From assembly GCF_018991925.1 (NCBI RefSeq), contig NW_024724368.1:2407778-2471777 (forward strand): 64,000 nucleotides of DNA, in the 5' to 3' direction. Origin of the DNA: Homarus americanus (taxonomy: Eukaryota; Arthropoda; Malacostraca; Decapoda; Nephropidae). The position numbers were made by a program, and so were the translations under genes. The notes beneath the pieces were generated by a model. It made no database searches. It was not told where the DNA came from and was given only the letters and a program-made list of their open reading frames with translations. This document shows, one piece after another, positions 20,757 through 30,985 of the stretch (position 1 is its first letter; the number at the start of each line of letters is the position of its first letter).

Positions 20757-21540
20757 AGGGAGGGAGGGAGGGGGGTGGTGGTGAGAGAGGAGCAGTAAAC
20801 ACGGGTGTGACTGACGTGGGTCACACCTTGGCCTAGTGAGACACGCGTACAAGGTCTAGGCGTCTCCCGCCTCCTCCTCAACTTTTTGAACTAAACTTAT
20901 TTCATACATTTTTCATCATCCCTCTAAGGCATCTCTATGTTTTATGTTACTGAGCATTTAAATAGTTATGAAGTTTGTGTAGTTTGTATTCTCTGCTTCC
21001 CGTCGAGAATGGTCTTTGTGGAAGGTAGATACTACGTGCTGATGTCATTCAAGTCATGTATAAATCCCGCCTTCAGAATGTCACTATCTATGATGTATCT
21101 CAGAGTCGCTGGGGAAGGAGGAGCAAATACTATGAAGGTTGAGCCTCACTTCCTCCCTGGTGAAGGTTCTAACACACGTCATCTTCGTCCCCCAACCCTC
21201 GGATACTAAGGGCCCGTGTGCAGTCACTAGGGCCCCCCCTCACACTGTACCCTGATGTAGGTGCATTAAGTCTTGCTGTGTGAGCAGTGGGTCCTCACAT
21301 TAACCCACACTAGGGGACCAGAGGGAGGGTGTGGGTTAATCTATTGACCGTTGTGCTGCTGTAAACAAGAGATGGCCGCCTCCTGTACCTACTTTGGATC
21401 CACATATTGACACACTCAGAATAGATACGAGTCAATTATTGAGTAAGCCAGAGATAACCCTTCCAGAGCACCGTTGAGTACTCCCTTACTATGGTACCGG
21501 TGCCTGTATTAACTCTTAGGCCCCAACATACATACGTTAC
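20757..21540. other. Unique DNA, no gene called
   Basis: A short GGGA array (20757-20775) and then about 760 bp of unique DNA. One + frame (20937-21209, 90 codons) is not repeat-derived, but it has no recognisable domain, splice site or codon bias. It is left as an unresolved frame. Confidence 0.4.
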
Positions 21541-21543
21541 AGG

Positions 21544-21544
<1 letters not shown>

Positions 21545-21639
<95 letters not shown>

Positions 21640-21660
21640 CTGTGTGCGTGTGCCTGCGTG
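21545..21660. repeat. (TG)n with GC interruptions
   Basis: More than 50 TG units, then GCGTGTGCC and related alternating sequence. Confidence 0.97.
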
Positions 21661-21911
21661 CGTGTGCCAGCTTATATTTGTTATGGGGTCGGCCGCTTGG
21701 GGTTGCTTATCAGTCCTGTGCTCCTCACCTGTTATTCCCCATCACTGTCATATCCTCCTCAACTACGTCTCTCTCTCTCTCTCCATCTCCTTCCTTTATC
21801 TGTCTGTCTTGTACCTCCGTTATTCCTCCATCTCTCTCATATATATTCTTCATCCACATCACCTCCCTCCTTTTTTATTTGTCTCTTTCTCTCCTTAAAG
21901 AGCTACCTAGG

Positions 21912-21953
21912 AAGTTAAGGTTAGGTTATATTACGTTAGGTTAGGTTAGGTTA
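21912..21953. repeat. TTAGG telomere-like tract
   Basis: GGTTATATTACGTTAGGTTAGG-type tract with 3-4 clean TTAGG units. Confidence 0.8.
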
Positions 21954-22079
21954 AATGTTCGGTCTGGTTAAGTAAGGTTCGCATTAGGGTGGTTAATATT
22001 AAGGTGAATTAATTTTTGTGTGGGGGGGGGTTATTCTTGACGTGATCCTAAGGTTATCTCAGGTAGACGTTAGGTAAGG

Positions 22080-22155
22080 GATGCGCCCCTCTCCCCTCCT
22101 CCTCCTCCCTCCTCTCCCCTCCCATCTCACCCCCTCCCATCACCTCCCCCTCAGC
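22080..22155. repeat. Short polypyrimidine tract
   Basis: CTCCTCCTCCTCCCTCC-type DNA. Confidence 0.8.
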
Positions 22156-22299
22156 AGTCCTACCAACCTAACTCACAAGGGTCCGCACGTCCGCCTCAGC
22201 TGACCTGCCCGTGGTGTTTACTCAGTCATGGGGGTGATGGGGGACACTCCGGATATGACGTCGTGTTGTTTACCTGTGTGAGCTCTTATGATTTCCCCT

Positions 22300-22672
22300 G
22301 TTGGTGTGTGTACGTGAGGTGTATGTGTGTGTTTATAACTGATGGTGTGTGTGTGTGTGTACGTGAGGTGTGTGTGTGTGTTATTATGTATGTATGTGTC
22401 TTGATTGTCTGTATGTTTCTGTATGTATGTATGTATGTATGTATGTATGTATGTATGTATGTATGTGTGTGTTTATAACTGATGGTGTGTGTGTGTGTGA
22501 GTGAATGCATGCCTAGAGAGAGAGAGAGAGCAAATAAACTCACATGCAGGCAGGTAGGAGCCTCAGTCACTATGGAGAACAACAAACAAACGCACAGAAA
22601 TATGTAAACACAATATTGATGATCAGTAAATAAACAAACACACAATAGTTGAAGAGAGAGAGAGAGAGAGAG
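22300..22672. repeat. TG, TATG and GA microsatellites
   Basis: TG-rich DNA with a twice-used GTTTATAACTGATGGTGTG cassette (about 22331 and 22470), a (TATG)n at 22422-22466, and GA tracts at 22515-22530 and 22652-22671. Confidence 0.9.
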
Positions 22673-22760
22673 ACCATGAATCATCTGACAGTCCAACACC
22701 TCTCCCTGTACTGTCAAGGCTGCTTTCAACCTCCTATACCTGCCTAAACTTAACCATATA

Positions 22761-22915
22761 TACGTCACACCTGCTGGCCCCCTGTACGTCATATCAGTAT
22801 ACTCGTCTCTTAGTGGTTATCGTATCAGCCAATCAGATGCCGTCCCTGTACGTCATATCGGTAGACTCGTCTCTTAGTGGTTATCGTATCAGCCAATCAG
22901 ATGTCGTCGCCCAAT
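22761..22915 (+). promoter_or_regulatory. Duplicated CRE/CCAAT module
   Basis: A 64-bp unit occurs twice in tandem. Each has TACGTCAT (22785-22792 and 22849-22856) and, 44 bp later, CAGCCAATCAG (CCAAT at 22829-22833 and 22893-22897). TACGTCAC lies just upstream (22761) and another CCAAT at 22911. CAGCCAATCAG matches the extended NF-Y site closely. The copies differ at few bases. No exon downstream is confirmed, so a promoter or enhancer role is inference. Confidence 0.45.
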
Positions 22916-23192
22916 TCATGTGAATATCTGTTGTCTGGGGGAATATTATAACAACAGGGGACCAGTCTAGCCTCACACCTGTCGCTCCCACCTGTGATAT
23001 GAGATTCGTAAATAGTGGAACATAATGATAAACCATGATAGTCTAAAATAGTAAACTAGTCACTGAATAAGGTTAATTACACGATGTTACCTGTGTGTGT
23101 GTGTGTGTGTGTGTGAAGATGTTTATGGTACTAAAATCATATGTGAGCCATTGGCCAAGTCATTAATTTAACCTTGTTTTTCTCTACTTCAG

Positions 23193-23241
23193 GTAAGCTT
23201 GAACGAGGCGTGTTGTGTTGGCCAGGTGAGCACGGGAACAG
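23193..23241 (+). other. Candidate recursive-splice exon
   Basis: TTGTTTTTCTCTACTTCAG (AG at 23191-23192) is joined directly to GTAAGC. 49 bp later comes GGGAACAG followed by GTAAGTGG, a near-consensus donor. One frame across the 49 bp is open. A 3' site fused to a 5' site with a second donor downstream is the architecture of recursive-splice sites and exons in long introns of flies and vertebrates. An ordinary 49-bp exon is the alternative. Confidence 0.35.
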
Positions 23242-23249
23242 GTAAGTGG

Positions 23250-23689
23250 CACTACAGTACAATCACACCTGGGGCTGTTTCCTCCTCCCACCCCCATCCA
23301 GGACAGTCCAGTGTTTTTTTTTCCTTCTGTTTGGGGAAGTTTAATACTGTGTTTGTCCTTTACGAGTGACTAGTTGGGATGCCCGGTGATAGTTGGGATT
23401 TTCACGAAGGAAGTAAACTTTCCCCCTTGACCTCTGTCCGCCCTTGGGTCAAAATTAAGTGCATCAAAATACATTCTTATCAAATTTCAACTTTTATGTT
23501 AATTTTGGGTCGTACACAAGAAGGGGACACTTACTTCTAGGTGAGGGTCGACCCCACCCCTCTCATCCCTCACCCCTCTCACCCCTCCTCACCCCCCCAA
23601 AAAAAAAAAATTCGCTTCCTTACACTTCAGAGGTTCGTGACCATATCCAGTCTCTTCAACACTGTAGCCGTGTTTAGCGGACAACCACA

Positions 23690-23690
<1 letters not shown>
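23250..23690. other. Unique DNA, no gene
   Basis: Contains an A11 run near 23600 and CACCCCTC repeats at 23553-23590. No coding signal. Confidence 0.5.

Positions 23691-23692
<2 letters not shown>

Positions 23693-23742
<50 letters not shown>
23693..23742. repeat. (CA)n microsatellite
   Basis: About 25 CA units. Confidence 0.98.
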
Positions 23743-23744
<2 letters not shown>

Positions 23745-23821
23745 CTTTATATATTATACGATACAAAAATTGAGTCTTTGTTCCTGGAAGCTGTATCTGG
23801 GGTGTATAATCTTCAGGTGAT

Positions 23822-23915
23822 CCATTTTTTTTTTCTCAGTACGTGTTGAAATGTTTTTGTAAAGCAAGAGTGTGTTGGACACAGGAAGATTTGACACGTA
23901 CGATTCTCTCGGTGT
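23822..23915 (+). other. Strong 3' splice-site-like sequence with open frame
   Basis: ATTTTTTTTTCTCAG (AG at 23838-23839) is followed by about 30 open codons (YVLKCFCKARVCWTQEDL and on), running into a (TG)n. No good donor is present (CTCG before GTGTTA at best). It is probably a chance acceptor. Confidence 0.12.
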
Positions 23916-24019
23916 TAATGTTGTGTGTGTGTGTGTGTGTGTCCTCTCTGCCTGGTTGAGAATGATTCGCACCGCCTCGCCTCGCCTCACTCTTACACAA
24001 TTTCGATAATGTGAATAGC

Positions 24020-24310
24020 TGTAATGGTCAGGTGTGGTGTAGTTGTGGTGGTGAGGAGTGGTTGTGGTAGTAGCAGTAGTATTATAGTGTGTAGTAACAG
24101 CAGTAGTAGCAAATAGCAGCAGCAGTAGTGGTGAGTGAGGGAGGGAGTGAGAGTTCTGGTCGGGTGGACAGCACATAACCACAGATCTGTACACTTAATG
24201 ACCGCCACCAGAGAGGAGGAACTCTACCTTCAATATACTCCCTCATCACTCCCTCACCCTCCCTCCATCACTCCCTCACCCTCCCCCAGTCTCCCCCCCT
24301 CCCCCCTCTA
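24020..24310. repeat. GTAGTAGCAGCAG-rich DNA and CT-rich tract
   Basis: Loose GTAGTAGCAG trinucleotides to about 24135, then CCCTCACCCTCC units at 24240-24310. Confidence 0.7.
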
Positions 24311-25220
24311 CATTCTCACTCACTCCCAAGATGCTGGAAAAGGTTTTAATTTCAATATCACCAAAACTCTAAAATTTGATGAGGTTTCTGACCCCTTGTG
24401 TGGCTGCCATTGTGTATCTCGTTAGCTTGAGACCAATTATTGAAACCAGGACTAAATATCAGTCTGGGGGTTTCTAAATTAGTGATTATTGAAGGTAATT
24501 ATTCATTTTGTGTACTTAGACGGTTTCAGATATTTCCATTTAGGATATTTAGTGGGTTTTTGATATTACTACCAGTTGAAAATAGTAGGTTTCAGATATT
24601 CCTAGTAAAAACAATAAGAAAATGATAACTTTAATAATAATAAATAATAATAATAATAATACAGTTTCAGATACTAACCTAGTTAAAGACAATAATAACA
24701 GCCAGTTTCAGGTACTAACAAGTCAATTTTCTCAGCTTAAAGACAAAAGTTTTCTCGGGGAACTTTTTTTTTTACAGGTGTTGAGTCTGGTGAATACAGT
24801 GACCAGGGCCGCCAGCCTCTAAGTTTATAACGGGATCCCGGTATGTGGCCGGAAGTATTATGCAGCGCCGGGGAAATTGGCTGTGTTCTGTATGCGTGTA
24901 AGTGTTCTGTATGCGTGTATAAGTGTTCTGTATGCGTGTATGTATGTATGTAAGTGTATGTATGTATGTATATGTGTGTGTATTAATCTACATATAACTA
25001 ACTTACTATAATTAATGACATGAATCAGAATCGACTGTATATTTCACCAGTTTACTCGACACACTTAAAGATATACTGAGATGTGACTGTTTCCTAATAC
25101 ACTGAATGACTGGAGATTAGACTGTTCCAAGTGTCTTATTATTATTGGACAGGAAGGGTGAAGATGACCTTTCCAATCATGTTATTTTTACGAGGTCTCG
25201 ACTGCCTAGATTGGAGTTTG
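24310..25220. other. AT-rich unique DNA, no gene
   Basis: Repeated GTTTCAGATA(TT/CT) words occur at 24525-24715, and a (TAA)n near 24640. A T10ACAG with short open text (24777-24822) ends in stops in all frames. TGTTCTGTATGCGTGTA occurs three times at 24885-24945. Confidence 0.5.
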
Positions 25221-25232
25221 TCCGGTAATGAT

Positions 25233-25400
25233 TGGATCACCTGAAGATTAGGCCCCCTACCTGCTTATTTCACTTGATGATTAGCCCCTAGACCCTGTTT
25301 TGCCTTCATCAAGAAAAAAGCTTAGCCCCTACCAGCTTATTCCACCTTAAGCTTAACCCCTACCAGCTTATTTCTTCTGATGACTAAACACCCTAATGCT
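25233..25400. repeat. Diverged copies of the CTTATTTCACCT foldback family
   Basis: TGGATCACCTGAAGATTAGG and CTGCTTATTTCAC match the left arm of the foldback at 30986-31035. CAGCTTATTCCACCTTAAG and CAGCTTATTTC follow as further partial copies. Confidence 0.6.
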
Positions 25401-25430
25401 GTACCTTGAGGGATAGGAGAGGATAGCGTT

Positions 25431-25560
25431 TGGTTAGGTTAGGTTAGGTTAGGTTAGGTTAGGTTAGCATTTGAGAAGTTAGATTAAGGTAGCGTTTGGT
25501 TAGGTAATATTTAGGTGTGCGTCTGGGTGGTTACGTTAGATTAGTGTTAGGTTAGGTTTG
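25431..25560. repeat. TTAGG telomere-like tract
   Basis: Seven consecutive TTAGG units (25431-25467), the cleanest such run in the window, with scattered single units to 25560. Confidence 0.85.
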
Positions 25561-25699
25561 GTTATCATAATTACGCTGTGAAGGCAGGTATAGTCAGAAT
25601 AGCGCCGAGGTAGCATAATTACGCGGAATTACGCAGTTACGCAGAGGTAGTCGCCGTGGACAGTCAGGGTCATTACCTTTATCCTTGAGAGAGGTTGCT

Positions 25700-26525
25700 G
25701 GAACGAGATACTGTACCCCTCCCCTCACTCCTATCCCCCTCACTCCTATCCCTCTCGCTCCTATCCCCCTCACTCCTATCCCCCCTCACTCCTATCTCCC
25801 CTCACGCCTACCCCCCCACGCCTCCACTCCCCCCTCACGCCCACCCCACACGCCTACCCCCCCACGCCTCACCCCTCACGCCCACCCCCTCACGCCCACT
25901 CCCCCACGCCTACCCCTCACGCCCACCCCCCCCTCACCTCCCTTCTCTCTCCCTCTATTTTCTCTTCCAATACTTCTCCCCTCCTCATCTCCTATTCCTC
26001 CTATACCCCACCCATTCCCCCACCCTATTTTCTCCTATACCTCTACCCATCTCCCATTTTCCTCCCATACCTCTACTCATTCCCCACCCCATTTTCCTCC
26101 TATACCTCACCCATCTCCATTTTCCCTCCTCCTATACCCCTACCCATTTCCATTTTCCTCCTTTCTCACCATCTCCCCATTTTCCCTCCTATTCTACCCA
26201 TCTCCCCATTTTCCCTCTCTATACCCCTACCCATCTCTGTCCTCTCCCTCCTTCCCCATTCCTCCTTTACCTCCACCCCTTTCACCTCCGCTTCCCATTC
26301 CTCCCTCCCATCTCAATCACCTCTCCCTTCTTCCTCATACCCCATTCTCTCCTCCCTTCCTTATCCCATCATCCCTAAACCATTCTTCCCTTCCTCCCTC
26401 TCCTTTCCTTCTCATTCCTCCCCTTCCTCCCACTCATCTCCTGCCTCCTCCTTCCTTACTCACCTTTCCTCCCTCCCTCCTTTCCTTCACTATGATTCTC
26501 TCCCTCTCCCACTCACCCCCCACAG
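25700..26525. repeat. Long polypyrimidine tract
   Basis: More than 800 bp of C/T-rich DNA, including CCCCTCACTCCTATC (about 15 bp), CCCTCACGCCCACC and CCCATCTCCCCATTTTCC units. It ends with CACCCCCCACAG, an acceptor-like site. The DNA after it is open for 16 codons to TAA and an overlapping AATAAA (26576), so a short terminal exon is possible but weak. The 200-codon + frames are low-complexity. Confidence 0.9.
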
Positions 26526-26604
26526 AAGGCTACACCACATGGTGATATTTCACGTTTAATGTATTTGTTGACATAAATAAATCGATTCATTTCTCTCCGC
26601 GTCT

Positions 26605-26925
26605 ACTAATGGGGTCAGGAGGGGTGAGGAGGCCAGGAGGTGAGGAGGGGTCAGGAGGTGAGGAGGGGTCAGAGGGGTGAGGAGGGGTCAGGGGTGAGGA
26701 GGGGCTGAGGAGGGGCGAGGAGGGGTCAGGGAGGGGCGAGGAGGGGTCAGGAGGGGTGAGGAGGGGTCAGAGGGGGTGAGGAGGGGTCAGGAGAGGGCGA
26801 GGAGGGGTCAGGAGGGGTGAGGAGGGGTCAGAGGGGCGAGGAGGGGTCAGGAGGGGTCAGGAGGGGCCAGGAGGGGCGAGGAGGGTCAGGAGGTCAGGAG
26901 GGGTGAGGAGGGGCCAGGAGGGGTG
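26605..26925. repeat. GGAGGGGTCAGGAGGGGTGA array
   Basis: 11- and 22-bp units alternating GAGGGGTCAG and GAGGGGTGAG, with GGGGCGAG variants. Repeated G4 runs make it a possible quadruplex former. Confidence 0.92.
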
Positions 26926-26926
26926 A

Positions 26927-27165
26927 GGGATTAGCGAATCATGTTCAGAGAGGATCGTGTGAATCAGTCAGTCGGGGAGGATTCGTCGCTGTAGAACTGG
27001 TGATTTAGTGATCTACAAATCGCTGTTGTAGATGATTCAATGTAGGATTAGCTAATCGTGTAAATGTGATTTCTTCCTCTCGTGGTGAATCAGTGTAGGA
27101 TTAGTGAATCACGTCTGTGTGAGTGAATCATTCGGCAGGTGATTCAGCGTCAGTGGGATTAGTGA
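26927..27165. promoter_or_regulatory. Homotypic GGATTA/GTGAATCA cluster
   Basis: GGATTA occurs at 26928, 27045, 27098 and 27156, mostly as GGATTAGTGAATCA. GTGAATCA/TGATTCA also appears alone several times, and GATTAGCTAATC at 27046 is a perfect palindrome. GGATTA (TAATCC) is the core site of bicoid/Otx/Pitx-type (K50) homeodomains. A decayed tandem repeat would look similar. Confidence 0.35.
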
Positions 27166-27221
27166 ATCAGATGGTTGTTAGCGTGTGATGCGATGCAGTT
27201 GGTGGTGATGGTGCACTTCCG

Positions 27222-27223
<2 letters not shown>

Positions 27224-27270
<47 letters not shown>
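27224..27270. repeat. (GA)n microsatellite
   Basis: About 23 GA units. Confidence 0.98.
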
Positions 27271-27273
<3 letters not shown>

Positions 27274-27302
27274 TATTACCATCCGTACATGAATACACAT
27301 TA

Positions 27303-27354
27303 CCCTTGAGTACGATGACTTTGTCCTTGAGTACAATTTTATCATACTCAAGGG
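27303..27354. repeat. Short inverted repeat, seed of the 22-bp satellite
   Basis: CCCTTGAGTACGAT (27303-27316) is matched by the inverse ATCATACTCAAGGG (27341-27354), 13 of 14 bases. The same TACTCAAGGG word is the core of the satellite that starts about 70 bp later. Confidence 0.7.
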
Positions 27355-27429
27355 AATAAGCTTGTGTTCAGAGGGTAAACCATATTTCTCAAGGGCCATA
27401 GCACTTAAGGAGTAATATAGTCGTACTCA

Positions 27430-28905
27430 AGGGGTTGTTATTGTACTCGAGGAACTAAGTTAATTGTACTCGAGGGTTAAGTCATTGTACACAAGGGTTA
27501 AGTAATTGTATTCAAGGGTTAATCATTGTATTCAAGGGTTAAGTCATTGTATTCAAGGGGTTAAGTCATTGTCTTCAGGGTTAAGTCATTGTCTTCAAGG
27601 GGTTAAGTCATTGTCTTCAGGGGTTAAGTCATTGTCTTATTCAAGGGGTTAAGTCATTGTATTCAGGGGTTAAGTCATTGTATTCAAGGGGTTAAGTCAT
27701 TGTATTCAGGGTTAAGTCATTGTATTCAAGGGTTAAGTCATTGTATTCAAGGGGTTAAGTCATTGTATTCAAGGGGTTAAGTCATTGTATTCAAGGGTTA
27801 AGTCATTGTATTCAAGGGGTTAAGTCATTGTATTCAAGGGGTTAAGTCATTGTACTCGAGGGGTTAAGTCATTGTATTCGAGGGGTAAAGTCATTGTCTT
27901 CAAGGGGTTAAGTCATTGTATTCAGGGGTTAAGTCATTGTATTCAGGGTTAAGTCATTGTATTCAAGGGGTTAAGTCATTGTACTCAAGGGGTTAAGTCA
28001 TTGTATTCAAGGGTTAAGTCATTGTATTCAAGGGTTAAGTCATTGTTACACAAGGGGTTAAGTCATTGTATTCAAGGGTTTCATTGTTCTCAAGTGGTTA
28101 AGTCATTGTACAGGGGTTAAGTCATTGTACACAAGGGTTAAGTCATTGTATTCAAGGGGTTAAGTCATTGTACACAGGGGTTAAATTGTACAAGGGGTTA
28201 AGTCATTGTACACAAAGTTAAGTCATTGTACACAAGGGTTAAGTCATTGTCTTCAAGGGGTTAAGTCATTGTCTTCAAGGGGTTAAATCATTGTACACAA
28301 AGGGGTTAATCATTGTATTCAAGGGTTAAGTCATTGTACAAGGGGTTAAGTCATTGTATTCAAGGGTTAAGTCATTGTACACAGGGGTTAAGTCATTGTA
28401 TTCAAGGGGTTTAGTCATTGTACACAAGGGGTTAAGTCATTGTACACAAGGGTTAAGTCATTGTACACAAGGAGTTAAGTCATTGTACACAGGGGTTAGA
28501 GTCATTGTACACAAGGGTTAAGTCATTGTATTCAGGGGTTAAGTCATTGTACACAAGGGTTAAGTCATTGTATTCAAGGGTTAAGTCATTGTACACAAGG
28601 GTTAAGTCATTGTCCTCAAGGGGTTAAGTCATTGTACACAAGGGGTTACGTCATTGTATTCAAGGGGTTAAGTCATTGTCCTCAAGGGGTTAAGTCATTG
28701 TACACAAGGGGTTAAGTCATTGTATTCAAGGGGTTAAGTCATCGTATTCAAGGGGTTAAGTCATTGTATTCAAGGGGTTAAGTCATTGTATTCAAGGGGT
28801 TAAGTCATTGTCTTTAAGGGGTTAAGTCATTGTCTTCAAGGGGTTAAGTCATTGTCTTCAAGGGGTTAAGTCATTGTCTTTAAGGGGTTAAGTCATTGTA
28901 CTCAT
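27430..28905. repeat. 22-bp satellite, about 67 copies
   Basis: Unit AAGGGGTTAAGTCATTGTAT plus TC. Variants change only the last six bases (TATTC, TACAC, TCTTC, TACTC) and the G3/G4 run. Variant blocks are clustered (TACACA between about 28120 and 28560), which shows block-wise amplification. No coding frame. Confidence 0.98.
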
Positions 28906-29188
28906 GGGACTAAACCAGATTCAGTAGCAAACAGCTGTAGTGTGTTGAGGTCACGACACTAGAGGTGTGTTGTGTCGTCGTCTCACTACCCAGAATGTTT
29001 TGTCGTTACGTAAGCTGACAGCAGATAAAAATAAAGGGATTTAATATTCCCCTTTGACTGTGTACTGGGCGGTGGTGTGGCGGAGTGTGGGTTATATTTA
29101 ATGTAGGGACACCCATGACGAACACACACACACACACACACATACACGGGCGCGACTGCCATCTAAATGTGTCCTAGTGTATGGTGGG

Positions 29189-29223
<35 letters not shown>

Positions 29224-29271
29224 ATGATACGCACAAGTGTTTCTGTGTGTGTGTGTGTGTGTGTATACATT
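28906..29271. other. Unique DNA with CA, TC and TG microsatellites
   Basis: (CA)n at 29123-29142, (TC)n at 29191-29220 and (TG)n at 29246-29263. GTCGTTACGTAAG near 29000. No gene. Confidence 0.6.
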
Positions 29272-29347
29272 ATGGTTGGGTGTGTACGTACGATCGATAG
29301 CCATAAGAAGTGCGTCGGGAAGATAAGGGAGAGAGTGTTACGAGCAG
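29272..29347 (+). CDS. Candidate first coding exon, unrecognised
   Basis: ATG at 29272 has A at -3 and G at +4. The frame runs 25 codons (including TIDSHKKCVGKIRERV) to CGAGCAG followed by GTGAGTGCG, a consensus-like donor. The frame also stays open past the donor. There is no homology, no clear promoter and a (TG)n directly upstream. Confidence 0.15.
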
Positions 29348-29560
29348 GTGAGTGCGTGTGTACGTACGTGCGGGTGAGTGTGTACACAGGAGTCCAGGAG
29401 AAAGGGGTGTTTATACACGTCAATACACACTAGTATATCACATGTGTTGTGTATGCTTTAATGTACCGGTATATTGGCGCGCCATAATCATGGTGGTGGG
29501 GGGGCGGAGGTCATATGCGGGGTTCAGTTGTGTCGCTAACCTGCTGAGTAGTGTGCAGGT

Positions 29561-29780
29561 GTGTGAGTGTGTGTGTCAGTGTGTGTGTGTGTGTCTGTCA
29601 GTGTGTGTGTGTGTGTGGGAGACACGAATATGTGAGTGTTTGGAGGAGGAAACGCAAGTGTTTGACTGCCTGAGAAGTGTATGTTGGAGTGCGTGGTTGG
29701 AGTGGCGGTGAGAGCGCGGAGACACGTGCAATGGTAGGAGTGAGGGAGGGTTTGGGAGGGAGGGAGGGAGGGAGGGAGGG
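29561..29780. repeat. TG-rich DNA and (GGGA)n
   Basis: GTGTGTGTCAGTGTGTG tracts at 29561-29618 and a GGGA tetranucleotide at 29755-29780. Confidence 0.85.
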
Positions 29781-30690
29781 AGAGACACACGTGGTGGCAA
29801 GAGGTGGCGGCTCCCTCCCAGTCACTCCCCACCAGTACCGAGCCATGACTCACGTTGGGCGGTCAGTCAGCGCGCTCTTCATCAACACTTTTCCCTACCT
29901 CTCTCACCGCTACTGAAAACACCAAAATCCCGAGTGAGAAGTGAGGCAGTGAGTTGTTCTTGAAGTGCAATGAATGACATGAAAAAAAAACATAAGAAAA
30001 ACAAAGAACCACAATAATAAACAGTGCCTACGAAATTACCTAATCCAAACTGTATTTAAAAGTACCGTAGAAAAAACAGCGATAACAGAGGAAAATATAA
30101 TTTATAGTGAAAGGGAAAACTGAGATTGGATATAGTGATATACCGAAGGAGTGGTGGCCGGTGTGTGTGTGCTATATGAGGTGAGTGAAGTGGGCGTATC
30201 TCTCGTCACTGACAGCTGAGTGGAGGTATATGCACCCACTGCGTGTCTAACGTCTGAGAGATAAACCCGTGTTGAAGTTTTCGTCTCGTGTCGGCTGAGT
30301 GTATTGTGATGGGGGTGGTATTTTTGGGATGGTCTTGTCACGAGGGGCGAGGAGGTGTGTAGTGTTGAGATGTGATGAAAACACTACTGATGGTGACACG
30401 GGTATAGTGTTACTAAGAAACGTATTGTGTTGTGGGTAATCATATGGTGACCACAACAAATGTCTCTAGTAGTGTGATGTGTTGACCAAGAGATTTGTAT
30501 TGTGCATAGTGGTGCCATACTTTGAACCTGGTGTTATGGTGACAAAGGTAGTGTTGTGAGGTGTAGTGACCGATACAAAATAATGTGAGGTTGGGATTAT
30601 GAGGGTGGAGGCTTTGACCTGGCAAGCCTCACCTCACCTCGTCGACCAGAACATCGATTGGCCAAACAGAATTTCATCACGTGGAGTTTG
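29781..30690. other. Unique DNA, no gene called
   Basis: Mixed unique sequence. TGACTCA (AP-1-like) at about 29847 is followed by CGGTCAGTCAGCGCGCTC. An A9 run and AT-rich DNA lie near 29980-30110. Short frames on both strands have no recognised features. Confidence 0.4.
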
Positions 30691-30850
30691 TTTGTCATGG
30701 ATTGGGAGACGAGGTTTTGTGAGGTGAGGTAAAGTTTGTGAGTGAGAGACAGGTGAGAATTGCAAGTGAGAAAGACGGGTGGTATTTGTGAGAGACAGAT
30801 GACGTTCGCGAGACACTCCTGGGTTTATGGCGTTCGTGAGACATCTTAGT
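30691..30850. repeat. GTGAGAGACA degenerate repeat
   Basis: GTGAGTGAGAGACAGGTGAG, TTGTGAGAGACAGATGACG and CGCGAGACA recur at about 30-45 bp. Confidence 0.6.
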
Positions 30851-30905
30851 CTGTGGAAATAAGTGCAATCCTCGTGTCCGGCCGCCAGCAGACACACCAC
30901 CACCT

Positions 30906-30934
30906 TCAGGGGCACCAAATGTAAACAGATCCTC
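30906..30934 (-). other. Strong 3' splice-site-like sequence, - strand
   Basis: On the - strand ACTTTGTTTTCGTATTTCAG (AG at 30936-30935) precedes a frame reading EDLFTFGAPE, and two frames stay open for more than 60 codons. The first GT (GAAG then GTGGTG) would end a 29-bp exon at 30906. The acceptor is among the best in the window, but the exon end and product are unknown. Confidence 0.2.
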
Positions 30935-30985
30935 CTGAAATACGAAAACAAAGTAAACCTTATAATTCACATCTTCACGAGACTC

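Noticed and set aside
20937..21209. 90-codon + frame as a gene
   Set aside because: No homology, domain, splice or promoter support; length is compatible with chance.
24777..24840. Exon after the TTTTTTTTTTACAG acceptor
   Set aside because: Stops in all three frames before the nearest donor-like GTATGT.
25431..25467. True telomere
   Set aside because: Only about seven units, internal to the window, with further tracts in both orientations.
25685..26545. 286-codon Pro/Ser/Leu frame
   Set aside because: Polypyrimidine tract; a second frame is open for 227 codons in the same place.
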